Shown one piece after another: positions 63,085-64,000 of a stretch of DNA of 64,000 nucleotides. Both the position numbers and the translations under genes were made by a program. Origin of the DNA: Niallia circulans NBRC 13626 (lineage in GTDB: Bacteria; Bacillota; Bacilli; Bacillales; Cytobacillaceae); contig NZ_BCVE01000002.1 in assembly GCF_001591585.1 (NCBI RefSeq), positions 248,001 through 312,000 on the forward strand. The letters are read 5' to 3'. The notes below the pieces were generated by a model. It saw nothing but the letters and a program-made list of their open reading frames with translations, was not told the DNA's origin and did no database searches. How positions within the stretch are numbered: position 1 is the first letter of the stretch; the number at the start of each line of letters is the position of its first letter.

Positions 63085-64000
63085 TTAGCGTAAGATATGA
63101 ATTGGGCTGCCAATTGCAACTTCCGCTGCTTCCATTGTTACCTCACCTAAAGTTGGATGAGCATGGATAGTCATAGCTAAATCTTCAGCTGTCATACCAG
63201 CTTCGATTGCTAAGCCTAATTCAGCGATCATATCAGATGCACTTGGACCAGCGATTTGCGCACCGATTACAAGACCATCTTCTTTACGTGTAACAAGCTT
63301 CAAGAAACCTTCAGCATCATTAAGTGCTAATGCACGACCGTTTGCTGCAAATGGGAATTTAGCAGCTTTCACTTCGATACCAGCTTCTTTAGCTGAAGCT
63401 TCTGTGTGACCAACTGTTGCTAATTCTGGCTCAGAGAATACAACTGCAGGAATTCCTAAATAGTCGATTTCTGAATTATGTCCAGCAATAACCTCAGCAG
63501 CAATTTTACCTTCATAAGAAGCTTTATGCGCTAATGGAGGACCAGAAATAACATCACCGATAGCAAAGATATTGCTTACAGTTGTACGGCATTGCTTATC
63601 TGTTTTAATGATTCCGCGTTCGCCTAATTCAATACCAACTTGTTCTAAACCAAGTTCGTCTGTATTAGGTTTTCTACCAACCATTACGAATACATAATCA
63701 GCTTCCACTGATTTTTCTTCGCCTTTAACTTCATATTTAACAACAACTCCAGTGTCTGTTTCTTCCACACCTTTAGCCATTGCTTTTGTAATGATTTCAG
63801 CACCTTTTTTCTTAAGGTTGCGAGTAACTAATGAAGACATTTGTTTTTCGAAACCACCAAGAATTTCATCTGCACCTTCAAGGATTGTTACTTGTGTACC
63901 AAAGTTAGCATAAGCTCCACCTAACTCAGTACCCACGTATCCTCCACCGATTACTACAATTTTCTCTGGAACTTCTTGAAGTGCAAGTGCACCAGTTGAG
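63085..64000 (-). CDS. pdhD: Dihydrolipoyl dehydrogenase, 5' part outside the window
   Basis: The enzyme is the E3 flavoprotein that reoxidises dihydrolipoamide in the pyruvate dehydrogenase complex. The frame enters from the right edge and 305 codons are visible out of about 470. They include the NAD-binding loop [17 protein letters not shown] and the FAD contact [20 protein letters not shown]. The C-terminal dimer interface carries the catalytic His-Glu pair (HAHPTLGE). The FAD domain and redox-active CxxxxC lie beyond the window. The gene name follows the pdh-speA neighbourhood of Bacillus subtilis. Confidence 0.94.
   Translation of the reverse strand, partial: STGALALQEVPEKIVVIGGGYVGTELGGAYANFGTQVTILEGADEILGGFEKQMSSLVTRNLKKKGAEIITKAMAKGVEETDTGVVVKYEVKGEEKSVEADYVFVMVGRKPNTDELGLEQVGIELGERGIIKTDKQCRTTVSNIFAIGDVISGPPLAHKASYEGKIAAEVIAGHNSEIDYLGIPAVVFSEPELATVGHTEASAKEAGIEVKAAKFPFAANGRALALNDAEGFLKLVTRKEDGLVIGAQIAGPSASDMIAELGLAIEAGMTAEDLAMTIHAHPTLGEVTMEAAEVAIGSPIHILR

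Overview
The window reads as the chromosomal backbone of a low-GC, endospore-forming member of the Bacillaceae. Gene content and order follow Bacillus subtilis closely, and spoIIGA-sigE-sigG, spoVD, spoVE, gerR/ylbO and ylbJ mark a spore former. Long GC-rich intergenic repeats and several gene losses relative to B. subtilis suggest a Niallia-, Cytobacillus- or Priestia-like relative; the species cannot be fixed by reading alone. No rRNA, tRNA, prophage, insertion sequence with a transposase, or CRISPR array was seen.

Layout. 1-31.2 kb (all minus strand) is the division and cell wall (dcw) supercluster read towards the left: mraZ, rsmH, ftsL, pbpB, a NERD-domain gene with a 52-bp tandem repeat array, spoVD, murE, an orphan MurF-like N-terminal domain, mraY, murD, spoVE, murG, divIB, ylxW, ylxX, sbp, ftsA, ftsZ, spoIIGA, sigE, sigG, ylmD, ylmE, sepF, ylmG, ylmH, divIVA and ileS, the last with a T-box leader and cut by the window edge. 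Relative to B. subtilis, murB (after murG), bpr and ylmA/ylmC are absent here.

31.2-47 kb carries bshC, a DUF3397 gene, panE, gerR, a DUF523 gene, rpmF with ylbN, tmcAL (ylbM), ylbK, ylbJ, coaD, rsmD, a candidate CsfG small RNA, ylbG, ylbF, a lipoprotein gene, ylbE, ylbD and ylbC (apparently a CTG start). ylbL and ylbP are missing.

46.7-57.4 kb carries a DUF420 gene (CtaM-like), ctaB, ftsW, ylaN, a YlaL-like gene, ylaK, ylaJ, ylaI, a cupin gene, a second 52-bp tandem array, typA and a YlaF-like gene. The block pycA-ctaA and the oxidase genes ctaCDEFG are absent, although ctaB and the DUF420 gene remain.

57.4-64 kb carries suhB (yktC), ykzI, yktB, yktA, speA, two small membrane proteins and the 3' part of the dihydrolipoyl dehydrogenase gene.

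How the genes work together: the cluster makes peptidoglycan precursors (MurE, MraY, MurD, MurG), polymerises and crosslinks them at the septum (FtsW and PBP2B; SpoVE and SpoVD in the spore cortex), builds and anchors the Z ring (FtsZ, FtsA, SepF, DivIB, FtsL, DivIVA), and starts compartment-specific sporulation transcription (SpoIIGA, SigE, SigG). The most notable non-standard items are the two 52-bp tandem arrays that share one hairpin motif, a MITE-like element flanked by an 18-bp direct repeat within a terminator, the orphan Mur-ligase-like gene, the SD-occluding hairpin and TTG start of sigG, the structured RNA region before spoVE, and the selective loss of the cta/pyc genes.
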